Source: Ruminococcus sp. | Lineage (GTDB): Bacteria > Bacillota > Clostridia > Oscillospirales > Ruminococcaceae | Assembly (NCBI GenBank): GCA_024697705.1 | Contig: JAILFF010000228.1 | Span: 1-13,067 of the forward strand | Direction: 5' to 3' | DNA length: 13,067 bases | Part shown: positions 1 to 5,997 of the stretch, piece after piece | Layout of the letters: the number at the start of each line of letters is the position of its first letter | Position numbering within the stretch: position 1 is the stretch's first letter | Program-made: the position numbers and the translations under genes | Notes under the pieces: generated by a model | What the model was told of the DNA's origin: nothing | The model's database searches: none | Seen by the model: the letters and a program-made list of their open reading frames with translations, nothing else

Positions 1-38
1 TGCGCAACAATCACACCGATACGTCCTGCGGCTTTCAC
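1..38 (-). CDS. Possible 5' end of a minus-strand gene (partial, unidentified)
   Basis: Only about twelve codons are visible. On the minus strand a GTG start at 38 is preceded by a good ribosome site (GTGAGGTGG, bases 52-44) with a 5-nt spacer, and the frame stays open to the window edge, reading VKAAGRIGVIVA. The hydrophobic run could be the start of a membrane segment. An extended -10-like TGnTATAAG lies at the inner edge of the neighbouring inverted-repeat element. The frame is also open upstream of the GTG, so the start is uncertain. Function cannot be assigned. Confidence 0.22.
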   Translation of the reverse strand, partial: MKAAGRIGVIVA

Positions 39-60
39 AGCGACCACCTCACGTTTATCT

Positions 61-240
61 TATAGCAATCCAAGAAAATATCAACACAAATCTTTCGGAT
101 AAAATTCCACATTACTGCGTCAAACTCCCTTGAAGGGCGACTGTCTGAACTTCGTTCAGACCACCTCCTGCGGTCGTTTCCCTTGTACTGTGAATTTTTC
201 TCTCGAAATCTTTATGCAGATATTTTCTTGGATTGCTATA
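61..240. mobile_element. MITE-like element with 22-bp terminal inverted repeats
   Basis: Bases 61-82 and 219-240 are perfect inverted repeats of each other (22 of 22), beginning TATAGCAATCC. Weaker complementarity continues inward for roughly 35 more bases, including a shared TTTCG and an AAATTC-like stretch. The interior holds a second perfect hairpin (143-150 with 154-161, loop TTC). There is no coding capacity. Small size, long terminal inverted repeats beginning and ending in TATA, and no transposase suggest a non-autonomous miniature element. A TA-targeting (IS630/mariner-like) origin is a guess. It could instead be an intergenic structural repeat. Confidence 0.6.
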
Positions 241-254
241 GCTAAATACAATAT

Positions 255-329
255 GTGAATCAGGCGAAATATCGGTGAATCAGGTGGTCTTTTCACAGGA
301 AAAAGCTGACAGCCGCAAAACAGCCGCAG
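255..329. promoter_or_regulatory. Paired direct repeats upstream of pdxS (candidate operator)
   Basis: GTGAATCAGG occurs at 255-264 and again at 275-284, exactly 20 bp apart. ACAGCCGCA occurs at 310-318 and 321-329, 11 bp apart. Both spacings are near whole helical turns, so each pair faces one side of the DNA. MocR/PdxR-type regulators are known to bind direct repeats near pdxS promoters, and a MocR-type gene lies downstream of pdxT. Assigning these repeats as its operator is inference. Confidence 0.35.
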
Positions 330-392
330 GGGTTATGTTCGCTGGCAATATAAAATAATTCGCAACTGGATATATGCAGCAGCCTTGTTTCA

Positions 393-401
393 TGCTATAC
401 T
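393..401 (+). promoter_or_regulatory. Candidate extended -10 of the pdxST promoter
   Basis: TGCTATACT (393-401) matches an extended -10 element (TGn followed by TATACT). It lies 36 bp before the pdxS ATG. No good -35 is seen at the expected distance, which is consistent with an extended -10 promoter or one needing an activator. A GAGG ribosome site follows at 425-428. Confidence 0.45.
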
Positions 402-437
402 AACGCTATCAGAATAATATGAAACGAGGTAATCACA

Positions 438-1316
438 ATGAACAATACCGAACAGTACAGACTTAACAAGGAACTCGCGCAGATGTTAAAGGGCGGCGTG
501 ATAATGGACGTGACCACTCCCGAGCAGGCAAGGATAGCCGAGGAAGCGGGCGCCTGCGCGGTAATGGCGCTGGAGCGTATACCCGCAGACATTCGCGCCG
601 CGGGGGGTGTTTCCCGCATGAGCGACCCCGCAATGATACGCTCGATACAGGAAGCCGTGAGCATTCCCGTCATGGCGAAGTGCCGCATCGGTCACTTTGC
701 CGAGGCGCAGATACTTGAGGCAATCGAGATAGACTACATCGACGAGAGCGAGGTGCTTTCCCCCGCCGACGACGTTTACCACGTTGACAAAACGCAGTTC
801 CGCGTGCCCTTCGTCTGCGGCGCGAGGGATTTAGGAGAAGCGCTTCGCCGCATAGCCGAGGGCGCTTCGATGATACGCACGAAGGGCGAACCCGGCACGG
901 GCGATATCGTGCAGGCGGTGCGCCACATGAGAATGATGAACTCGCAGATACGCCATGTTGTTTCGCTGCGCGAGGACGAGCTTTTTGAGGAAGCAAAGCG
1001 CCTTGAAGTCCCCCTCGACCTCGTGAAGCAGGTTCATGAGAGCGGCAGGCTGCCCGTAGTAAACTTCGCGGCGGGCGGCGTTGCGACCCCTGCGGACGCG
1101 GCGCTCATGATGCAGCTGGGCGCAGAGGGCGTGTTTGTCGGCTCGGGCATATTCAAGTCGGGCGACCCGAAAAAGCGTGCGGCGGCAATCGTCAAGGCGG
1201 TCACCAACTACAATGACCCGAAGCTTCTTGCGGAGCTTTCGGCGGGGCTGGGCGAAGCGATGGTCGGCATAAACGAGCAGGAAATAGCGCTGCTCATGGC
1301 TGAAAGGGGCAAATAA
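438..1316 (+). CDS. pdxS: Pyridoxal 5'-phosphate synthase lyase subunit PdxS
   Basis: This is the synthase subunit of the DXP-independent vitamin B6 pathway. It condenses ribose 5-phosphate (or ribulose 5-phosphate), glyceraldehyde 3-phosphate and ammonia from PdxT to make pyridoxal 5'-phosphate in the cytosol. The 292-residue length is typical of the (beta/alpha)8-barrel family. The expected residues sit at family positions: Asp24 in VIMDV, Lys81 in MAKCRIGH (sugar-phosphate Schiff base), and Lys149 in RTKGEPGTG (the second lysine). The phosphate-binding FAAGGVATPADAA and GVFVGSGIFKS segments are intact. The ATG at 438 follows GAGG (425-428) with a 9-nt spacer. Its stop overlaps the pdxT start (TAATG), so the two are translationally coupled. 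Nothing in it appears damaged. Confidence 0.98.
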   Translation: MNNTEQYRLNKELAQMLKGGVIMDVTTPEQARIAEEAGACAVMALERIPADIRAAGGVSRMSDPAMIRSIQEAVSIPVMAKCRIGHFAEAQILEAIEIDYIDESEVLSPADDVYHVDKTQFRVPFVCGARDLGEALRRIAEGASMIRTKGEPGTGDIVQAVRHMRMMNSQIRHVVSLREDELFEEAKRLEVPLDLVKQVHESGRLPVVNFAAGGVATPADAALMMQLGAEGVFVGSGIFKSGDPKKRAAAIVKAVTNYNDPKLLAELSAGLGEAMVGINEQEIALLMAERGK

Positions 1317-1891
1317 TGCGTATCGGGGTACTTGCGGTGCAGGGCGCGTTCGCGGAGCATATCGCGGCTGTGGAAAGATCGGGAGCAGAAGCGTTTGAGA
1401 TAAGGCAGCCCCGCGACATCGACGGGCATTTCGACGGGCTTATCCTCCCCGGCGGGGAAAGCACGGTCATGAAAAAGCTGCTGCACGAGCTGGGGCTGCT
1501 TGAGCCGCTGAAAAAGCGAATAGAAAGCGGCTTGCCCGTGCTCGGCACCTGCGCGGGAATGATACTTCTCGCAAAAGATATCGACGGCGGCGAGGCGCCC
1601 TGCTTCGGCACGATGGACATAACGGTGAAGCGCAACGCCTACGGGCGGCAGCTGGGGAGCTTCGTCTGCGAGGAAATATTTGCGGGAAAGGATATCGCGA
1701 TGAGGTTTATCCGCGCTCCCTACGTTTCCGAAGCGGGTGAGCGTGTGGAAGTCCTTGCCGTGCATGACGGAAAGACTGTAGCGGTAAGGCAGGGAAATCA
1801 GCTTGCTGCGGCGTTTCACCCCGAGCTGACCGACGACAGCACGGTCTATGAAATGTTCTTCGGAATGATTGCAAAAAGTCTCGCGGCGTGA
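1316..1891 (+). CDS. pdxT: Pyridoxal 5'-phosphate synthase glutaminase subunit PdxT
   Basis: This is the class I glutamine amidotransferase that hydrolyses glutamine and channels ammonia into PdxS; twelve of each form the PLP synthase complex. All functional landmarks are present in 191 residues: GGES (46-49) near the oxyanion/glutamine site, the nucleophile Cys79 in LGTCAGM, and the His168/Glu170 pair in AAFHPEL. The RNAYGRQ segment typical of the family is also intact. The ATG shares its A with the last base of the pdxS stop, and the ribosome site is GAAAGGGG inside the end of pdxS. The gene's last 23 bases also carry the -35 box of the promoter for the next gene. Confidence 0.98.
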   Translation: MRIGVLAVQGAFAEHIAAVERSGAEAFEIRQPRDIDGHFDGLILPGGESTVMKKLLHELGLLEPLKKRIESGLPVLGTCAGMILLAKDIDGGEAPCFGTMDITVKRNAYGRQLGSFVCEEIFAGKDIAMRFIRAPYVSEAGERVEVLAVHDGKTVAVRQGNQLAAAFHPELTDDSTVYEMFFGMIAKSLAA

Positions 1892-1897
1892 TATAAT
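1869..1897 (+). promoter_or_regulatory. Sigma-A-type promoter for the MocR-type regulator gene
   Basis: TTGCAA at 1869-1874 and a perfect TATAAT at 1892-1897 are separated by exactly 17 bp. The -35 lies within the last codons of pdxT and the -10 directly after its stop. Transcription would start near 1904, leaving a short leader before the GGAGGTGAG ribosome site at 1917-1925. The regulator can therefore be expressed apart from pdxST. Confidence 0.65.
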
Positions 1898-1927
1898 AGA
1901 TGTATGGACTTTGAGGGAGGTGAGCAG

Positions 1928-2992
1928 ATGTACATCAAGCTCGACACAGAAAGCGCAGTGCCGCTTTATATGCAGATCTATTCTGAGATACGCGGCATGA
2001 TAGTCGGCGGGGCTTTTCCCTTCGGCTCGCGGCTGCCGTCGCGCAGGGAGCTTGCCCGCGACTGCGGCGTGAGCGTCATCACCGCCGAGCACGCATTTCA
2101 GCTGCTTGCCGACGAGGGCTTGTGCGAGCTTCGCTCCAGAAGCGGGTGCTTTGTGAAGTACGCGCCCGAGCACAGCTTTCCTTTGTCCGAAATGCCTGCG
2201 GAAAATCATGCAGACAACGCGGACGATTATCACGCCGAGAACATACCCTTTTCGGCGGTGGCGGCGCGGGTGAGAAAGGTCATTCTCGACCGCGGCGAGA
2301 GGATACTCATGAAGTCGCCCAACAACGGCTGTGCGGAGCTGCGCGAGGCGATATGCCGCTACCTTGCGCGAAGCAGGAGCATAAAGGTCTCCTCCGCGCA
2401 GATAGTGGTGGGCTCGGGCGCGGAATATCTTTACGGGCTTTGCATTCAAATGCTCGGGCGTGACAAAACCGTCGCCCTCGAAGCCCCGTCCTACCCGAAG
2501 ATACGCGAGGTGTATGAAGCGAACGGCGCGGTCTGCGAAATGCTTGCGATGGACGGCGAGGGAATATGCCCCGATGAGCTTGCGCGTAGCAAGGCGAGCA
2601 TACTTCACGTAACGCCCTTCAACAGCTTCCCGAGCCATATCACGGCTTCGGCGGCAAGGCGGCAGGAGTATCTTTCATGGGCGGGGGAGCGGAACGCCGT
2701 CATAATCGAGGACGACTACGACTCGGAATTCTCGCTTACGGGAACAGCCCCCGAAACCCTCTTCGCCCAGAGCGGCGGGAACGTCATCTATATCAACACC
2801 TTCTCAAAGACCATCGCGCCCTCGCTGCGTGCGGGGTACATGATACTCCCCGAGGCGCTTCGCAGCGTGTACGAGCGGACGGTGGGCTTCTATTCCTGCA
2901 CCGTGCCGATGCTGGAGCAGTATTTCCTGACCGAATGGCTCGACAGCGGAGAATTCGAGCGGAATATCAGCAGGGTGAGGAACAGGGAATGA
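1928..2992 (+). CDS. MocR/PdxR-type regulator (GntR HTH + aminotransferase fold), C-terminally truncated, probable pseudogene
   Basis: The N-terminal ~75 residues form a GntR-type winged helix (PLYMQIYSEIRGMI, LPSRRELARDCGVS). A linker and a fold-type I aminotransferase domain follow, with VGSGAEYL, IEDDYDSEF and the PLP lysine (Lys294) in TFSKTIAPSLRAGYM. Such proteins sense PLP and often control pdxST. I prefer the ATG at 1928 over 1904 because GGAGGTGAG sits just before it; the product is then 354 residues against about 460-480 for the family. It stops abruptly at ERNISRVRNRE. The next frame continues with GMIRLIEDTT (to 3018), resembling the residues that normally follow after a short gap, so a small frameshifting deletion plus loss of the last ~90 residues is likely. 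DNA binding and PLP attachment might survive. Co-directional placement after pdxT is unusual; divergence from pdxST is more common. Confidence 0.85.
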   Translation: MYIKLDTESAVPLYMQIYSEIRGMIVGGAFPFGSRLPSRRELARDCGVSVITAEHAFQLLADEGLCELRSRSGCFVKYAPEHSFPLSEMPAENHADNADDYHAENIPFSAVAARVRKVILDRGERILMKSPNNGCAELREAICRYLARSRSIKVSSAQIVVGSGAEYLYGLCIQMLGRDKTVALEAPSYPKIREVYEANGAVCEMLAMDGEGICPDELARSKASILHVTPFNSFPSHITASAARRQEYLSWAGERNAVIIEDDYDSEFSLTGTAPETLFAQSGGNVIYINTFSKTIAPSLRAGYMILPEALRSVYERTVGFYSCTVPMLEQYFLTEWLDSGEFERNISRVRNRE

Positions 2993-3032
2993 TACGGCTT
3001 ATCGAAGATACAACTTAGCCCCAAGAACAATT

Positions 3033-3233
3033 TCTTATTTTGGAAAATCGAGAAAAATCGTGTAATAACGTACACTTTGCGATTTTCCACGGCTGATTGT
3101 TATTTTGGAAAAACGATAACAGCGTGGCTCTCAAAACTGCATTTTCCAATATAACATCACCGATTTTCCAAACGGTGGAATATCGTAAAAGCGACGGTAT
3201 TACGCGGTTTTCTCCAATTTTCCAAAATAACTT
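3033..3233. repeat. Nested palindromic element with seven CGATTTTCCA-like motifs
   Basis: An outer imperfect inverted repeat of about 37 bp joins 3035-3071 to 3194-3231; the terminal 14 bases (TTATTTTGGAAAAT) are identical. Inside are two more stem-loops, 3080-3089 with 3106-3115 and 3161-3170 with 3176-3185, each 10 bp with one mismatch. The arms share one unit: CGATTTTCCA is exact at 3080-3089 and 3161-3170 and reversed at 3041-3050, with near copies at 3106-3115, 3140-3149, 3176-3185 and 3215-3223. There is no coding capacity. It begins about 40 bp after the broken regulator gene. It may be a miniature mobile element or a protein-binding array. Confidence 0.6.
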
Positions 3234-3298
3234 ATTTGACTAAGGGATATTGTATTTACGGTGATCTCAGTGTCCGGAAGAACAAAAAATATAACGGA

Positions 3299-3338
3299 GC
3301 CTCTCCTTTGCGCACAGCGGAGGAGAGACTTTTATTTT
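3299..3338 (+). terminator. Rho-independent terminator
   Basis: CTCTCCT (3301-3307) pairs perfectly with AGGAGAG (3321-3327) across a 13-nt loop and is followed by CTTTTATTTT. It would end transcripts leaving pdxST and the truncated regulator. The A-rich tract upstream (AACAAAAAATATAA) means it may also act in the other direction. Confidence 0.75.
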
Positions 3339-3567
3339 GCATTTAATGATAACGTTGCCGTGAGAATTTATGTATCGCCTTGCCTGCGAGCATTTTGCTC
3401 CTGCTTTCGTGCGCTATTCTGCCGTAACGGGCGGATAACGTCGTCACCAAAACGCGGTCATTGATATTACGTTCACAAGTTTGCTGCGTCGGGCAGACGA
3501 ATTTCACGACAGAGTATTGGATATTTCATATTTTATCAAAAAATATCGGGAGCAGGCAGGAAGCGGT

Positions 3568-3579
3568 GATAACGTTATC
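3568..3579. promoter_or_regulatory. Perfect 12-bp palindrome, candidate operator of the metal-ligand operon
   Basis: GATAACGTTATC is a perfect palindrome centred 18 bp before the -35 box of the promoter at 3591. Partial copies occur upstream at 3348-3356 (GATAACGTT) and 3434-3441 (GATAACGT). A dimeric regulator binding just above a promoter is a reasonable reading; the protein is unknown and no regulator gene is adjacent. Confidence 0.4.
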
Positions 3580-3590
3580 CTGTTTTTTCG

Positions 3591-3619
3591 TTGACGCGGT
3601 CTGCATTTTGTGGTATAAA
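3591..3619 (+). promoter_or_regulatory. Strong sigma-A promoter of the 3702-11904 operon
   Basis: TTGACG (3591-3596) and TATAAA (3614-3619) are separated by 17 bp, and TG at 3611-3612 makes an extended -10. Transcription would begin near 3626, giving a leader of about 75 nt. That leader contains an interrupted hairpin (about 3658-3683, inner stem GCGAT/ATCGC) just before the AGGAAGG ribosome site at 3690-3696, which could influence translation. Confidence 0.75.
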
Positions 3620-3701
3620 TATATTCGATGAAACAAAGCAGATAGATAAAAATAATTTATAGCGGCGATAAAAATCGCTTATAGGAAAGGACAGGAAGGA
3701 T

Positions 3702-4298
3702 ATGAAAAAGATACTGCTCTGTCAGGTGCTCGCGGCGGCGATTGTGCTGGCAGGGTGCGGAGCCGATGTTAGAAGCAGCATTTCGGAAAAGCGGGAAACG
3801 CTTTCGTCCGAAACGGTCACAAGTCCGACGGGTCCAACCTCGGCGGGGTCGGCAGAGACTTCTTCGCCCGCGTCGGCAGAGCCCGAACAGACAGCTTCGC
3901 AGACGCAGGTCGTCACGACGACGGCGATCACCGAGACCGTCACAAGCACCGAATTGCAGACCGTGCAGTCGGAAACCACCGCCGAGGAACCGCCCGAAGC
4001 AGCCCCCGCATATGACACCTTCTACGGCGTGCTCATCGACGAGGATTGCAGCGACTTCGAGGACCCGCCGCTGCATGACACGCCCTGTATGTTCATGAAG
4101 GAATGCCGTGAAAGCGGCTATGGGCTGGATATACGGCAGACGGACGGCTCGTGGGTGTTTTATATGTTCGATGAAAACGGGCAGAAGCTGGCTTGGGATT
4201 ATCTGAACATTACCCAAAGGCAGGACGGGCTGTTCGTTTCCGTGACGGGTACGTGGGAGAACAACGTGATTAAGGTCATATCAATTGAGGAAAGCTGA
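3702..4298 (+). CDS. Putative lipoprotein with a Cys/His/Met-containing C-terminal domain
   Basis: A lipoprotein signal peptide ends in the lipobox LAGC (Cys19), so the mature 180-residue protein should be anchored outside the membrane. Residues 20-103 are a Ser/Thr/Ala/Glu-rich, probably extended linker. The folded domain begins near Tyr104 (YGVLIDEDC) and carries Cys116, His125, Cys129, Met130, Met132 and Cys135 in a compact stretch, then SGYGLDI and a C-terminal beta-rich part (FYMFDENGQKLAWD, VSVTGTW). I recognise this pattern as recurring in secreted clostridial proteins but cannot name the family. The ligand cluster suggests metal or heme binding, or disulphides; this is inference. It is the first gene after the promoter and ends 10 bp before the cupredoxin gene. 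Confidence 0.85.
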   Translation: MKKILLCQVLAAAIVLAGCGADVRSSISEKRETLSSETVTSPTGPTSAGSAETSSPASAEPEQTASQTQVVTTTAITETVTSTELQTVQSETTAEEPPEAAPAYDTFYGVLIDEDCSDFEDPPLHDTPCMFMKECRESGYGLDIRQTDGSWVFYMFDENGQKLAWDYLNITQRQDGLFVSVTGTWENNVIKVISIEES

Positions 4299-4308
4299 GT
4301 AGAAAAGT

Positions 4309-5970
4309 ATGAAGGAAAAAGTATTAAACGGAAAAGGTCTCGCGGTATTGTCGGTGTTCGTGCTGATGATAATTGCGATGTGCGCGGCACCCGTAAGGGC
4401 GGGCGCAGAGGAAACACAGGCGCTCGTCACCGAGTACGCAAACCTTTGGACGAGCACGGATATCGCCGTTAAGGTGGGAGTGCCCGTGAAGTGGTACGTC
4501 ACCGTGCCCGAGGACACCGAACCGAAAGGCTGCGGCGCTACGGTAAAGATACCCGGGCTCGGCTTCGGCACCGACACTCACAACAAGGAAGAGGGACACA
4601 TCGTTCTGCAAAAGGGCGAGAATTTCATCTACGAGTTCACGCCGACCGAAACGGGGGATATCCTCTTCACCTGCTGGATGGGCTCGGGCTGCCATTACAA
4701 CTATATCCATGTGACCGAGGACGGCACTTATTCCGTACCCAAGCCCGCCGACCCCACGGAGATCAGCGCGGTAAGGGAAGGCGACAAAGCGACAGTCAGC
4801 TTCAGAGCGCCCGAAGCGCCCGAAGGCTCGTCTATCGTGGGCTACACCGTTACTGCGACAGCCGAGGACGGCACGAGGAAAAAGACGACCGTCGCCGAAA
4901 GCCCCGCGACTCTCGAGGGGCTTGACGAAAGCAAGGAATACACCATCGTAGTCGTAACGAAGGGAACCTCGGGAAAGAGCGCGGGAGAGAACAAATTTAT
5001 TCTTGAAGCGGTAAACCCCGCGGCTGACGCTTCCGAAGAAGAAACGGAGAAAAAAGACGAAAGCAACGATGATAGATCGTCCGGGCAGGACGGCGACAAT
5101 ACCTCCGATAATAAGAATGAGACAGAATCCGCGTCGGGAACTGCCGCAGGCAAGCCTTCCGAAAGCAGCGGCACGGCTGACGCTCGGAAAGATCAGGAGG
5201 AACAGGTCATCGTTACGGAATACAGCGAGCTCTGGACAGGCAACATCACCGTCAAGGTCGGTGTTCCCGTGAAGTGGTATGTAAATGTTCCGGAAGGCAC
5301 GGCTCTTAACGGCTGCGCCAAAACGATCAAGATACCCGGTCTCGGCTGGGGAACCGATACCCACAACAAGGAAGAGGGTCATCTGACGCTTGAAACAGGA
5401 AAGAATTTTGTTTACGGATTTACGCCCAAGGAAACGGGAGATATCCTGTTTACCTGCTGGATGGGCTCGGGCTGCCATCATAACTATATACACGTTACAG
5501 CCGACGGCAAGCCCGACCCGGACGCAAAGACGGGAGGCGCCTCCGAAGGGCAAACTCACCATGACGATGTTTCGGCTGCCGATACCGATAAGCATACCGA
5601 TCACGATTCAAAAGCAGACAGCGGATCGGGTGATGGCTCCGCAGATAAAACAAACTCGGCTACAAATGCTAAGCCGGCACCGGTAGTTTCATCAGCTGCA
5701 AATACCGGCGGCGCTCAGTCGGACTTGGGCATAAAAAGCTCTGCGGAGATCGCACCGAGCACTCAGACCGTCAGCGCTTCACCCACGCCCGATACAAAAA
5801 CGGATAAAGCAGGTGCAGCGGTTCCGCAAAGTGCTTCGGCAGACCCTGTCGGCAGCGACAATCCCCGCACCGGCGGAAGCAGGGTGCGCGAAGCAGGCGG
5901 CACGGTACTGCTGATGCTGCTGACGGCTTCGGCAGCGGCGGCAATGATACGCAAACGTAATGATGAATAA
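4309..5970 (+). CDS. Cell-wall-anchored protein with two cupredoxin-like domains flanking an FnIII-like domain
   Basis: A signal peptide (about 1-33, cleavage near VRAGA) is followed by cupredoxin-like domain 1 (about 39-141), an FnIII-like domain (about 145-233), an acidic linker, cupredoxin-like domain 2 (about 300-402) and a Ser/Ala/Thr-rich spacer. The end is a sorting signal: NPRTG at 518-522, a hydrophobic stretch, and RKRNDE. The two copies are near-identical in core segments (VKVGVPVKWYV, GTDTHNKEEGH, TGDILFTCWMGSGCH, NYIHV). Those Cys, His and Met residues are plausible copper ligands at the site used by type 1 copper proteins, though the exact ligand set is not provable here. A sortase would link the protein to peptidoglycan, placing it where metal is first met. 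The ribosome site is weak (GAGG far upstream, AGAAAAG nearer), suggesting coupling to the previous gene. Confidence 0.9.
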   Translation: MKEKVLNGKGLAVLSVFVLMIIAMCAAPVRAGAEETQALVTEYANLWTSTDIAVKVGVPVKWYVTVPEDTEPKGCGATVKIPGLGFGTDTHNKEEGHIVLQKGENFIYEFTPTETGDILFTCWMGSGCHYNYIHVTEDGTYSVPKPADPTEISAVREGDKATVSFRAPEAPEGSSIVGYTVTATAEDGTRKKTTVAESPATLEGLDESKEYTIVVVTKGTSGKSAGENKFILEAVNPAADASEEETEKKDESNDDRSSGQDGDNTSDNKNETESASGTAAGKPSESSGTADARKDQEEQVIVTEYSELWTGNITVKVGVPVKWYVNVPEGTALNGCAKTIKIPGLGWGTDTHNKEEGHLTLETGKNFVYGFTPKETGDILFTCWMGSGCHHNYIHVTADGKPDPDAKTGGASEGQTHHDDVSAADTDKHTDHDSKADSGSGDGSADKTNSATNAKPAPVVSSAANTGGAQSDLGIKSSAEIAPSTQTVSASPTPDTKTDKAGAAVPQSASADPVGSDNPRTGGSRVREAGGTVLLMLLTASAAAAMIRKRNDE

Positions 5971-5997
5971 TAACAATATTATAAGGAGTAATGTAAA

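Larger units (their letters stand above)
3234..3590. other. Gene-free intergenic stretch
   Basis: I see no credible gene here. The only plus-strand open frame of note (3261-3464) runs across a terminator hairpin and lacks a ribosome site. The stretch holds that terminator (3299-3338), GATAACGT at 3348-3355 and 3434-3441, a weak AT hairpin (3520-3526 with 3541-3547), and the 12-bp palindrome at 3568-3579. Confidence 0.6.

Noticed and set aside
1208..2638. 476-residue open frame on the minus strand across pdxT and the regulator gene
   Set aside because: It is antisense to two clearly functional or recognisable genes, with Arg/His/Leu-rich composition typical of a shadow frame in GC-leaning DNA.
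3033..3233. CRISPR array
   Set aside because: The repeated unit is 10 bp, alternates in orientation and has irregular spacing, unlike CRISPR repeats and spacers.
3261..3464. 67-residue plus-strand open frame in the intergenic region
   Set aside because: It runs through a rho-independent terminator, has no ribosome site and an implausible composition.
4324..5604. 426-residue minus-strand open frame opposite the cupredoxin gene
   Set aside because: Repetition in it simply mirrors the duplicated cupredoxin domains of the plus-strand gene.
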